Shown in pieces: positions 1 through 6,128 of a stretch of DNA of 8,478 bases. The notes beneath the pieces were generated by a model. It saw only the letters and a list, made by a program, of their open reading frames with translations. It was not told the DNA's origin and searched no databases. Numbering within the stretch: position 1 is the stretch's first letter; the number at the start of each line of letters is the position of its first letter. Origin of the DNA: Deltaproteobacteria bacterium (lineage in GTDB: Bacteria; Desulfobacterota; Desulfarculia; Adiutricales; Adiutricaceae); contig JAITIH010000313.1 of the NCBI GenBank assembly GCA_031279525.1, positions 1 to 8,478 of the forward strand, read 5' to 3'. Both the position numbers and the translations under genes were made by a program.

Positions 1-52
1 GCCCCAAAGGCTTCGGGGCGGCCGAGTCGGGGTTAGGCGGTTTTTGGGGCAT
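1..52 (-). CDS. possible start of a third cistron downstream of aroE (partial, runs off left edge)
   Basis: An ATG on the minus strand (complement of 50-52) opens a frame with no stop up to the window edge, giving 17 codons that read MPQKPPNPDSAAPKPLG. It begins only 5 bp after the aroE stop codon, the spacing expected of a further gene in the same operon. The visible peptide is proline-rich and is not recognisable as a family. No clear Shine-Dalgarno sequence precedes the ATG. By context it could be another aromatic amino acid gene, but that is inference only. It may equally be chance, since 17 open codons at high GC mean little. Confidence 0.3.
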   Translation of the reverse strand, partial: MPQKPPNPDSAAPKPLG

Positions 53-57
53 GGGGG

Positions 58-894
58 TTAGACGGCCGGCTTTAGGCCTTCTTTGAGGTAAACCGAAAGG
101 GCCTCGGTGAAGGGGGACAAGTCGACGTTAGTGTTGGTCCAGAGATTAAAGGAGAGTCGGGCTTGGTTGGCCAGCATGGCCAGCCCGTCCTCGAAGCGAG
201 CTCCGGCGTCCGTGGCCAGGCGCTCCCAGTGGTTGAAAGGCCGGCCGTAATTTATGTCGACGACTAGGGCCCCTGGGCTTAAGGGCGGCTGGGGCGCGGG
301 GTTTAGGTCGGCCTCGTAGGAGGCCGAGCTGGCGTTGACCAAGATGGGGTAGGGGCCGTGGGCGGCCAGGTCGTTTACGCCGATGGCCTTTTGCCCGAAC
401 TCTTGGGCTAGCCTTTGGGCCGGCTCAAGGCTTCGGGCCGTGACGAAGACGCGAAGGCCATTGGCCTTTAAGGCCTGGATGACGGCCCGGGCGGCCCCGC
501 CGGCCCCGTAGACCAGGGCGGTCTGGCCGGGGGGTTGGCTTAAGTAAGCGGCCGCGAAGCCCGGGGAGTCGGTGTTGTGGCCGGCGAAGCCCCCGGGGGC
601 CGGGAGGAGGGTGTTGACGGCTCCAATGGCCTGGGCGTCCGGGGAAATGGCCATGAGATGGGGCATGACCGCCTGCTTGTGAGGGGCAGTGACGTTTAAG
701 CCTTTAAATTCTAAGGCGCTAAGCTTGGCTAAGGCCGCCTTAAGGCTTTTGGCCTCGACCTTTAAGGGCAGGTAGTGGCCGGTCAGTCCGACCCGGCTAA
801 GGGCGTTAACGTGCATCATGGCCGAGGGGGACTTAAAGACCCGGGCGTCCCCTAAAAGGCCAAACAAAAAAGAGTTGTCGTTCAATCCCGCCAT
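58..894 (-). CDS. aroE: shikimate dehydrogenase (AroE)
   Basis: Cytoplasmic NADP-dependent shikimate dehydrogenase, which reduces 3-dehydroshikimate to shikimate on the way to chorismate. The 278-residue product has the family's usual length. Seen in the translation: substrate-binding serines S22 and S24 in SPSAMMH (equivalent to the usual SxSPxMH), NVTAPHK with catalytic K73, NTDSPGF with catalytic D109, the dinucleotide loop GAGGAARA (130-137), ARS at 153-155 where NADP enzymes often have NRT, and MLANQA with substrate-contacting Q244. Some motif positions are unusual (P23 and A25 in the serine motif, S110 where Gly is common), but all catalytic residues remain, so an active enzyme is expected. 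The gene overlaps the end of aroA by 13 bp in another frame, pointing to co-transcription. A GAGGAG lies about 14 nt upstream of the ATG, too far to be ideal, so coupled translation from aroA is plausible. A YdiB-like paralogue is less likely given the aroA linkage. Confidence 0.93.
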   Translation of the reverse strand: MAGLNDNSFLFGLLGDARVFKSPSAMMHVNALSRVGLTGHYLPLKVEAKSLKAALAKLSALEFKGLNVTAPHKQAVMPHLMAISPDAQAIGAVNTLLPAPGGFAGHNTDSPGFAAAYLSQPPGQTALVYGAGGAARAVIQALKANGLRVFVTARSLEPAQRLAQEFGQKAIGVNDLAAHGPYPILVNASSASYEADLNPAPQPPLSPGALVVDINYGRPFNHWERLATDAGARFEDGLAMLANQARLSFNLWTNTNVDLSPFTEALSVYLKEGLKPAV

Positions 895-2141
895 AATAGG
901 TTTAGGCGCTCCTCAAAATTAGGGTAAGAGACGGCGATGGACTCGGCCCCCAGGATGGGGGCCTTGGCCTGGGCGGCCAGCAAAGCGATGGCCAAGGTCA
1001 TGGCCAGGCGGTGGTCCCGGCCTGAGTCTAGCTGGTCGGGGATAATGAAGGCGGTGGGCCCCTGGACGAACAGGTCGTCGCCCTCGATCCAGGCCCGGGC
1101 CCCTAAGGCCCCTAGTTGGTGGCGAACGCTCATGAGGCGGTCCGTCTCCTTGACCCTTAGCTCGTTGACCTTCCGGTAGACGGTCAGGCCCTGGGCCAGG
1201 GCCGAGGCCAAAGCCAAGATGGGCACCTCGTCGATGAGCGAGGGGATCTCGTCGGCCGCGACCTCGGTCCCCTTTAGGGGCCCGGCGTAGGTCACGGTCA
1301 CGTCGCCGACCGGCTCGGGGCTGTCTGAGGTCATGGTCGTGACCACGCTGGCCCCCATGCGGTCTAAGACCTTTAGAAAGCCGGTCCTGGCCGGGGCCAG
1401 AAGGACGTTTTTGGCCGTGACCCGGCCGCCGGGGAGCATGGCCGCGGCCGTCAAAAAGTAAGCCGCCGAAGAAGGGTCGCCGGGCGTCTCGAAAACGGCC
1501 GGCAGCCGTAACGTCCCTGGGGACACGGTCAGGCGCGAGCCCTCGACGACCACCAGCCCATGAAAATGGTTAATGAGGTTTTCGGTGTGGGCCCGGGTCG
1601 GCAGGATTTCGGTCACCGAGGTCGGGCCGGCGGCCGACAGCCCGGCCAAAAGGATGGCCCCTTTGACTTGGGCGCTGGCGTCGGCGGGGCTGTATTCCAC
1701 CCCATTAAGGGAGCCGCCGTCGATGGCCATCGGCGGCCGGCCGCCCGGGCAGTCCACCCTGGCCCCCATGAGGCGCAGGGGTTTAGCCACCCGCTCCATG
1801 GGCCGCCGCCTTAGCTGGTCGTCGCCGTCTAGGACGTAATGGCCGGGGGCCCCGGCCAAGATCCCGGCCAAAAGCCGCATGGTGGTTCCCGAGTTGCGGC
1901 AGTCGATTTCCAAAGACTCGAAATGGGGCCACCGGCCGCCTAAGCCCTTAATCTTAAGGCCCTCGCCCTCGAGCCAAGCCTTACCGCCTAGGGCCCGAAA
2001 GGCTCCTAGGCTTGAGGCCACGTCCTCGCAGTCGGACAATCCCTTAATGAGCATTTCCCCCTCGGCCAGAAGGGACATGAGAACGAGGCGATGGCTGACC
2101 GATTTGTCGCCGGGCGGGGCGAAGGTTCCGACAAAGGGCAT
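882..2141 (-). CDS. aroA: 3-phosphoshikimate 1-carboxyvinyltransferase (EPSP synthase, AroA)
   Basis: Transfers the enolpyruvyl group of PEP to shikimate 3-phosphate, the sixth step of the shikimate pathway, in the cytoplasm. The 419 residues match the normal size. Visible motifs: PGDKSVSHR near the N-terminus with K13 and R18, NSGTTMR (83-89, the PEP-site glycine loop), DDQLRRRPM (107-115), SAQVKGAILLAGL (156-168), LIDEVP with catalytic D304, the family signature NELRVKETDR (326-335) with E332, and DHR (376-378). The NSGTTMR loop is of the kind seen in Bacillus-type enzymes rather than the E. coli GNAGTAMR form; glyphosate response cannot be read from this. The start is supported by GGGAGG (complement of 2146-2151) 4 nt before the ATG and by the N-terminal motif falling near the usual place. 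First gene of the minus-strand operon with aroE; a candidate promoter lies at 2264-2292. Confidence 0.96.
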   Translation of the reverse strand: MPFVGTFAPPGDKSVSHRLVLMSLLAEGEMLIKGLSDCEDVASSLGAFRALGGKAWLEGEGLKIKGLGGRWPHFESLEIDCRNSGTTMRLLAGILAGAPGHYVLDGDDQLRRRPMERVAKPLRLMGARVDCPGGRPPMAIDGGSLNGVEYSPADASAQVKGAILLAGLSAAGPTSVTEILPTRAHTENLINHFHGLVVVEGSRLTVSPGTLRLPAVFETPGDPSSAAYFLTAAAMLPGGRVTAKNVLLAPARTGFLKVLDRMGASVVTTMTSDSPEPVGDVTVTYAGPLKGTEVAADEIPSLIDEVPILALASALAQGLTVYRKVNELRVKETDRLMSVRHQLGALGARAWIEGDDLFVQGPTAFIIPDQLDSGRDHRLAMTLAIALLAAQAKAPILGAESIAVSYPNFEERLNLLWRD

Positions 2142-2255
2142 AAGGCCTCCCAGATCCCCTAAGTTAGCGCGAATAAGCCGCCTCGCCCTAAAAGGGGCTG
2201 CGGGCGGCGGCTGAATGTCAGATAAGGCGTTTTTTTTGGCGGGGTGGCTGGAATA

Positions 2256-2274
2256 TGGGGGCTATTATCCCCCA
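2256..2274. other. inverted repeat overlapping the candidate aroA -10 box
   Basis: TGGGGG (2256-2261) and CCCCCA (2269-2274) form a perfect 6-bp inverted repeat around a 7-nt centre, CTATTAT. No T-tract follows on either strand, so it does not look like a terminator. It overlaps the proposed -10 element and could be an operator, but no regulator is implied by the sequence. Confidence 0.3.
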
Positions 2275-2292
2275 ACGGTCGCCAGAGTTCAA
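2264..2292 (-). promoter_or_regulatory. candidate sigma-70 promoter for aroA-aroE
   Basis: Read on the minus strand, TTGAAC (complement of 2287-2292, 4 of 6 to the -35 consensus) is followed after exactly 17 bp by GATAAT (complement of 2264-2269, 5 of 6 to the -10 consensus). Transcription would start near 2257 and give a leader of roughly 115 nt before the aroA ATG. The match is good, but the neighbourhood is AT-rich enough for chance hits. Confidence 0.35.
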
Positions 2293-2329
2293 GAAGCCTA
2301 AAAAGAGCCTTTACGGCCTTTAAATTGAC

Positions 2330-2689
2330 CGAGCGGTTCGGGTTTTTCAGGCGATTTTTAAACGCAATTGGTTTAATAGAGTCTTATAAATTTAAATATT
2401 AGATTAAATAAAAAATTTATACAAAAACAATATTTAAATATATAAAAAAAATAATTTATAATTAAAATAATGCTTAACAATATCTTAAAATAATTTCTTT
2501 AAATTTATAGATTAATTATTTAAGTGGTAAAAACATAAAAAATCTAACTTTATATTAAAAATCAAATATTAATATGATATACGTAAAAAAATTTTTTAAT
2601 GATTTAATTTTAAGTCGTCTAAAAGGCCATCTGGACATAAGCTCTAGATAGTGTTAATTTTATGATGGTCTTTTTAAGGCGAGCGGTTC
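2330..2689. repeat. 10-bp direct repeats bounding an AT-rich island
   Basis: CGAGCGGTTC occurs at 2330-2339 and again at 2680-2689, in the same orientation. The 340 bases between are mostly A and T, especially about 2370-2640, and hold no credible coding frame. Runs of A and T such as A7T6 at 2585-2597 suggest curved or easily melted DNA. I found no terminal inverted repeats inside the direct repeats and no transposase. Confidence 0.6.
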
Positions 2690-2874
2690 ATAAGGGGGCG
2701 GGTCGCCGCCCTTCCAGCCGCCCCTCGGCCGCCCTTCGCTTAAGGGGCCCTAAGGCCCGCTCGCCAAACTTAACGCTCGCCCAAGCCAAAACCGGCCCGA
2801 AAAGAGGCGCTTAACGTTTTTTCTTAGATCTTCGCCCCTTTCGGTAGCGGGTTTATATTTTTTAGGTGTTTGCC

Positions 2875-3255
2875 ATGTCTCTGGGCTCCGGACAAAGCGT
2901 CCTCATTGTCGATGATTCCCCGGTTATGCGTCAAATGCTCACTAAACTGTTCGTGAATCAGGGCTTCAACGTGGTCGGGCAAGCCGCCGACGGCGAGGAG
3001 GCCCTGGCTCTTTTTGAGGAGCTGCGCCCGGAGCTGACTACCTTAGACATCGTCATGCCGAAAATGCGCGGCACCGAAGTCCTGGAAATAATCCTCAAAA
3101 AATACCCCGAGTCCAACGTCATAATGGCCTCCTCGGTTTCCGACGCGCGAACGGTCATGCACTGCTTGAAGATCGGGGCCAAGCAGTACATCGTCAAACC
3201 CTACGACGAGGAAAAAGTCATGGCCGCGGTCAGAAAAGCTTTGAACATCTCGTGA
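2875..3255 (+). CDS. cheY: chemotaxis response regulator CheY (single receiver domain)
   Basis: A stand-alone receiver domain that accepts phosphate from CheA and, in chemotaxis systems, binds the flagellar switch or another output. From the ATG at 2875 the product is 126 residues, the normal CheY size, with no output domain. Visible residues in this numbering: acidic pair D13-D14 in VLIVDDSPVMR, phosphoacceptor D58 in TLDIVMPKMRG, the switch serine S86 in VIMASSVSD, aromatic Y105 and invariant K108-P109 in QYIVKPYD. A GTG nine bases upstream (2866) is in frame. The ATG is preferred because TAGGTG (2863-2868) sits 6 nt before it as a ribosome binding site, while the GTG would lie within that site and has none of its own. 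cheA follows after 100 bp on the same strand, so the two probably form one transcript and a kinase-regulator pair. The ASSVSDARTV stretch resembles CheY proteins of non-enteric type and CheB receivers. Confidence 0.9.
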   Translation: MSLGSGQSVLIVDDSPVMRQMLTKLFVNQGFNVVGQAADGEEALALFEELRPELTTLDIVMPKMRGTEVLEIILKKYPESNVIMASSVSDARTVMHCLKIGAKQYIVKPYDEEKVMAAVRKALNIS

Positions 3256-3300
3256 ACGGCCTTTCGATTGAAACCGGGCCCGCGGCCTTAATGGCCGTTC
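3254..3300 (+). other. inverted repeat in the cheY-cheA spacer
   Basis: GAACGGCC (3254-3261, overlapping the cheY stop codon) is exactly complementary to GGCCGTTC (3293-3300), with 31 nt between. The stem could form in the cheYA message and might affect the relative amounts of the two proteins or mRNA decay. There is no T-tract, so it is not a standard terminator. Confidence 0.35.
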
Positions 3301-3355
3301 GTTTAGGCGAGCCTAGGGCGACCCGAATTCTGGGCGGGGCAGCCCGGAGGGTAAA

Positions 3356-5515
3356 ATGAGCGTTACCGACGAAAACCTGGCTGAACTATTTGAGCAATAT
3401 AAGGACGAGGTCCGGGAAACCATTGGGACTTTGGATAACGAGCTGGTGGCCATCGAGCAAGACCCCACGTCCAGCGAGACCATTTTCTCTTTGTTTCGCC
3501 ACATGCATTCCCTTAAAGGGTCCTCGAAGATGTTCAACGTCGACAACATCGCGAACATCGCCCATCGCCTCGAGGACTTGATGTCCCTCATCGACAAGAA
3601 CAACTCCATCTTAACCAAGCACCCCAAAATCATCGACCTGCTCTTTAAGGGCAACGACATCTTCCGGGACATCATCGCTCGCCTAGAGGACGACATCGGC
3701 TACACCACCATGACCGCCGACCACGTGGCCTTCGTGGGGGAGATCCAAAGCCAGTTCGATAAAATCAACCGTCGGGACTCCCAATTGGTCGACGCGGCCC
3801 GGAAGCTTTTGGACGACTTAGAGTCGCTTTTGCCGGCCTTGGAGGAAATGGACACCGAGGCCCTCAAAAAGGACATCGCCGAAGTCACGACGGGCCTGGC
3901 CTTGGCCACCTTGGAGGAGGAGGGGGCCAACCAGATCCGCTTCAACTACAATGGGGTCGATCTGACCGAGGATGTCCGGGTCATGGAGGAGAACCTGACC
4001 CTTTTTAAGAACGGCAAGGGCGGGCCAGACCAGGCCAAGGCCTTCGTGGAGGCGGCCAACCGATTGTACCGCAACCTGGCCGAGGTGGCCGCCGAGGACG
4101 CCATGAGCCTCATCGCCGAGCTAGGCGACGGCCTATCCCTTTTCGACGAGAAAGAGCTGGAAATGGACCAGATGATGGTCGAGTTTTTCTCCTCCATGCT
4201 GAACGAGCTTAAGGAGAAGTTCCATGTGGAGGTGGAGACCCCGGCTCAGAAGACCGGCGGCGGCGGGCGGTCCGGCGGCGGGGCGGTCAAGGAGCCGCAG
4301 GTCAAGACCATCCGGGTGGACGAGGCCAAGATCGACCTCTTTTTGGAGTCGGTGGGCAAGCTCATCACCAAAAGCGAGATCCTAAACCACCTCCAGTTCT
4401 CCTTCCGCCAGGCCGGCATCGACACTGGGCTATTGCGGGATTTTAGCACCGTCTCCAGGACCATCTCCAACGACATCGTCAACCTCCAGCGATCCATCAT
4501 GGAAGTGCGGCAGGTGGAGATGAACAACATTCTAAAGAAGTTCCCCCGCCTGGTCCGGGACATCTCCCACAAGATCGGCAAAGAGGCGGAGATGAACATC
4601 GTCGGGGAAAGGGTCCCCATCGACAAGAGCTTGCTTGACGACGTGGAGCAGGCCATGGTTCACATCGTCCGCAACGCCGTGGACCATGGCTTAGAGGAGC
4701 CAGAGGCCAGGCTAGCCGCCGGGAAGCCCCGCCGCGGCTCCGTCAACATCCGGGTCACCCCGGAGGAGGCGGCCATCCTGATCGAGGTCGCCGACGACGG
4801 CCGGGGTCTGGACCTGGCCAAGATAAAGTCCAAGGCCGTGGAAAGGGGGGTCTTGAGCCCGGAGCAGGCCGAGGCCATCGGCGACAAAGAGGCCGAGATG
4901 CTCATCTTTAACTCCGGCCTTTCCACCAAGGACCAGGCCACCGATCTCTCTGGCCGCGGGGTGGGCATGGACGTGGTCATGACCAACCTCAAAAAATGGA
5001 ACGGGGAGGTCATCGTCGACAACCAACCCGGCCATGGCCTCACGGTGGGCTTAAGGCTCCCGGTCACCAACACCCTTTTGACCAAGGAGGCCATCATGCT
5101 TAGGGTGGGCGAGTCCACCTTCTGCCTGCCCTTGGAGTTCGTCAACGAAATCGTCACAGTCCCGGCCTCGGCCGTCCACCGCCATAAGGACGGGGCGGTT
5201 TTCCGCCACCGGGATATGGTCATTTCGGTGATCGACCTTAAAGGGCTCTTGGGTCTGGACCGAGACGGGGTCTTCTACGAGGCCGACCCTAAGGCGGACG
5301 TCTCTAAAGAAAGCCACGTCTTCATCATCCTGCGCGGCAAAGTCGACTCCCGCCAGTCCATCCTGGCCGACGAGATTTTAGGCCAGCAAAAGATCGTCAT
5401 TAAAGAGTTCGAGCTGGAAACCTTCCGTAAGCTTCCCTATTTTAACGGCCTGACCTTGCTAGGCGACGGTCGGGTCGTCCTGATTCTGGACTCGGATAAA
5501 CTTTTGGAGTCTTAA
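3356..5515 (+). CDS. cheA: chemotaxis histidine kinase CheA
   Basis: Cytoplasmic sensor kinase of a chemoreceptor array; it autophosphorylates a histidine in its HPt domain and passes phosphate to CheY. Domains in the 719 residues: an N-terminal HPt (about 1-125) with phosphosite H51 in HMHSLKGSS; a helical middle region (about 200-292) resembling another HPt but with N235 where the histidine would be; a Gly-rich linker (TGGGGRSGGG, 300-309); the P3 dimerisation helices (about 318-385); the ATPase with N-box HIVRNAVDHG (436-445), G1 box DDGRG (480-484), F-box FNSGLSTKD (518-526) and G2 box GRGVGMD (533-539); and a C-terminal CheW-like P5 domain (about 574-717). All catalytic boxes look intact. 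No recognisable P2 CheY-docking domain is present. The start is supported by GGAGG (3346-3350), 5 nt before the ATG. cheW, cheB, cheR and receptor genes are not in the window. The output could be flagellar, pilus-based or other. Confidence 0.95.
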   Translation: MSVTDENLAELFEQYKDEVRETIGTLDNELVAIEQDPTSSETIFSLFRHMHSLKGSSKMFNVDNIANIAHRLEDLMSLIDKNNSILTKHPKIIDLLFKGNDIFRDIIARLEDDIGYTTMTADHVAFVGEIQSQFDKINRRDSQLVDAARKLLDDLESLLPALEEMDTEALKKDIAEVTTGLALATLEEEGANQIRFNYNGVDLTEDVRVMEENLTLFKNGKGGPDQAKAFVEAANRLYRNLAEVAAEDAMSLIAELGDGLSLFDEKELEMDQMMVEFFSSMLNELKEKFHVEVETPAQKTGGGGRSGGGAVKEPQVKTIRVDEAKIDLFLESVGKLITKSEILNHLQFSFRQAGIDTGLLRDFSTVSRTISNDIVNLQRSIMEVRQVEMNNILKKFPRLVRDISHKIGKEAEMNIVGERVPIDKSLLDDVEQAMVHIVRNAVDHGLEEPEARLAAGKPRRGSVNIRVTPEEAAILIEVADDGRGLDLAKIKSKAVERGVLSPEQAEAIGDKEAEMLIFNSGLSTKDQATDLSGRGVGMDVVMTNLKKWNGEVIVDNQPGHGLTVGLRLPVTNTLLTKEAIMLRVGESTFCLPLEFVNEIVTVPASAVHRHKDGAVFRHRDMVISVIDLKGLLGLDRDGVFYEADPKADVSKESHVFIILRGKVDSRQSILADEILGQQKIVIKEFELETFRKLPYFNGLTLLGDGRVVLILDSDKLLES

Positions 5516-5528
5516 AAGTCGACTTTTA
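5513..5528. other. 16-bp perfect palindrome spanning the cheA stop codon
   Basis: TAAAAGTCGACTTTTA is its own reverse complement and contains the cheA TAA stop. As RNA it would form a weak 6-bp stem with loop UCGA. It could be a protein-binding site or chance; the better terminator candidate lies about 100 nt downstream. Confidence 0.4.
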
Positions 5529-5585
5529 TTGAGCTAACGTTAAACAGCTTAACAATATATAAGATAAAAAAGTCATATTTTTAAA

Positions 5586-5610
5586 ATAGACTGACATAGA
5601 CTAAAATAGA
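5586..5610. repeat. three ATAGA motifs at exact 10-bp period
   Basis: ATAGA begins at 5586, 5596 and 5606, and the first two copies extend to ATAGACT. Spacing of one helical turn places all copies on the same face of the DNA, as in some regulator-binding sites. They lie after cheA and before its putative terminator. In AT-rich sequence this may be chance. Confidence 0.35.
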
Positions 5611-5617
5611 TGACGCA

Positions 5618-5652
5618 AGAAGCTTTATATTTATAAGCCTTCTGCTGTTTTT
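5618..5652 (+). terminator. candidate intrinsic terminator after cheA
   Basis: AGAAG (5618-5622) pairs with CTTCT (5639-5643). Inside it TTAT and ATAA (5625-5628 and 5633-5636) extend the stem across a small internal loop, leaving an ATTT loop. A run of five T (5648-5652) follows after four bases. The stem is AT-rich, so termination may be weak. It sits about 100 nt past the cheA stop, with no gene in between. Confidence 0.4.
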
Positions 5653-5679
5653 AAATAAGAAAGGATATATCAGCATAAA

Positions 5680-5700
5680 TTAATCGGTTTATCTGATTAA
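5680..5700 (+). other. short hairpin in the cheA downstream region
   Basis: TTAATCGG (5680-5687) can pair with CTGATTAA (5693-5700) over 8 bp with one G-U pair, closing a 5-nt loop TTTAT. No role is evident. It lies directly before a tandem 9-bp repeat. Confidence 0.3.
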
Positions 5701-5718
5701 GTGCAATTAGTGCAATTA
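5701..5718. repeat. perfect tandem duplication of a 9-mer
   Basis: GTGCAATTA occurs twice with no gap, at 5701-5709 and 5710-5718. It could be a pair of protein-binding half-sites or a slippage duplication. The sequence does not distinguish between these. Confidence 0.5.
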
Positions 5719-6053
5719 AATAAATGCATAATATTAATAAAAAATCATGTTTTTAATGTATGCTCCTTAAGGCCTCTGCTAAAGCCTCTACCTTAATTTC
5801 CCCCAAAAAATCCCTGGGGCCTTGACCCAAAAATTTTTGGTCGACTCTCAAAGGGAAGCCCCCAAAAATCGAAGGGCCCTATTTTCGCTTTCGCCGTCCC
5901 AAAGGGCCCCAGTTCCCCAAGCCCGCCCGAGGCTAGGGCGGCGGCCCTGGCTTTTAAGCCCTTAGGGAGACTCAAGGGCTACCCATATTGGGTTAAAAAT
6001 TGAGCGCCTATTGTGTTTGAAATTTTATTTTGGATTTAGAGCCCTAATTTGGC

Positions 6054-6059
6054 TAAAAT
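6054..6059 (+). promoter_or_regulatory. possible -10 element for the exported-protein gene
   Basis: TAAAAT matches the -10 consensus at 5 of 6 positions and lies about 70 nt before the proposed start codon. The best -35 partner, TTGGAT at 6030-6035 with an 18-bp spacer, is poor. The call rests mainly on position within AT-rich DNA upstream of a gene. Confidence 0.22.
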
Positions 6060-6128
6060 AATATCCTAAATTTTTCATCGCCAAGAGACGGCGGGATGTT
6101 AAGCCCGCGACTCTATAGGGGCATAGCC

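Larger units (their letters stand above)
2142..2874. other. divergent intergenic region between aroA and cheY
   Basis: This stretch of about 730 bases contains no supportable gene on either strand. From left to right it holds the aroA leader and candidate promoter, the AT-rich island, and a GC-rich segment (about 2690-2810) just before cheY. Within that segment GGGCGG (2696-2701) and CCGCCC (2706-2711) can form a short hairpin with loop GTCG. The cheYA promoter must lie here, but no convincing -35/-10 pair is visible. A TGGACA at 2632-2637 has no well-spaced partner. Confidence 0.6.
5516..6128. other. intergenic region between cheA and the exported-protein gene
   Basis: About 610 bases without a supportable gene. 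An AT-rich part (5516-5760) holds the terminator candidate and the short repeats listed separately. A GC-richer part (about 5761-5985) follows, with the 14-bp palindrome CCAAAAATTTTTGG (5827-5840) and nothing else recognisable. A second AT-rich part (about 5986-6075) forms the probable promoter region of the next gene. Confidence 0.6.

Noticed and set aside
1560..2214. Plus-strand frames opposite aroA
   Set aside because: Arg/Pro/Gly-rich shadow translations of a clearly coding minus strand.
2401..2640. AT-rich island as a replication origin
   Set aside because: No cluster of DnaA boxes was found, only a partial match (TTATACAAA near 2417), and no dnaA, dnaN or parAB genes are nearby.
2632..2666. 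Promoter for cheY from TGGACA (2632-2637) and TATGAT (2661-2666)
   Set aside because: Both boxes are good matches, but they are separated by 23 bp, too far for a standard sigma-70 promoter.
4246..5317. Long minus-strand frames opposite cheA
   Set aside because: They mirror codon bias of the high-GC cheA gene, show no protein family features, and have no plausible start signals. The plus-strand frame has all CheA motifs.
5793..5975. Minus-strand 60-codon frame between cheA and the exported-protein gene
   Set aside because: No ribosome binding site, no recognisable protein features, and composition is as expected from random GC-rich sequence.
6096..6128. Upstream ATG at 6096 as the start of the exported protein
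   Set aside because: It lacks a ribosome binding site and would put eleven extra residues (MLSPRLYRGIA) ahead of an otherwise standard signal peptide.
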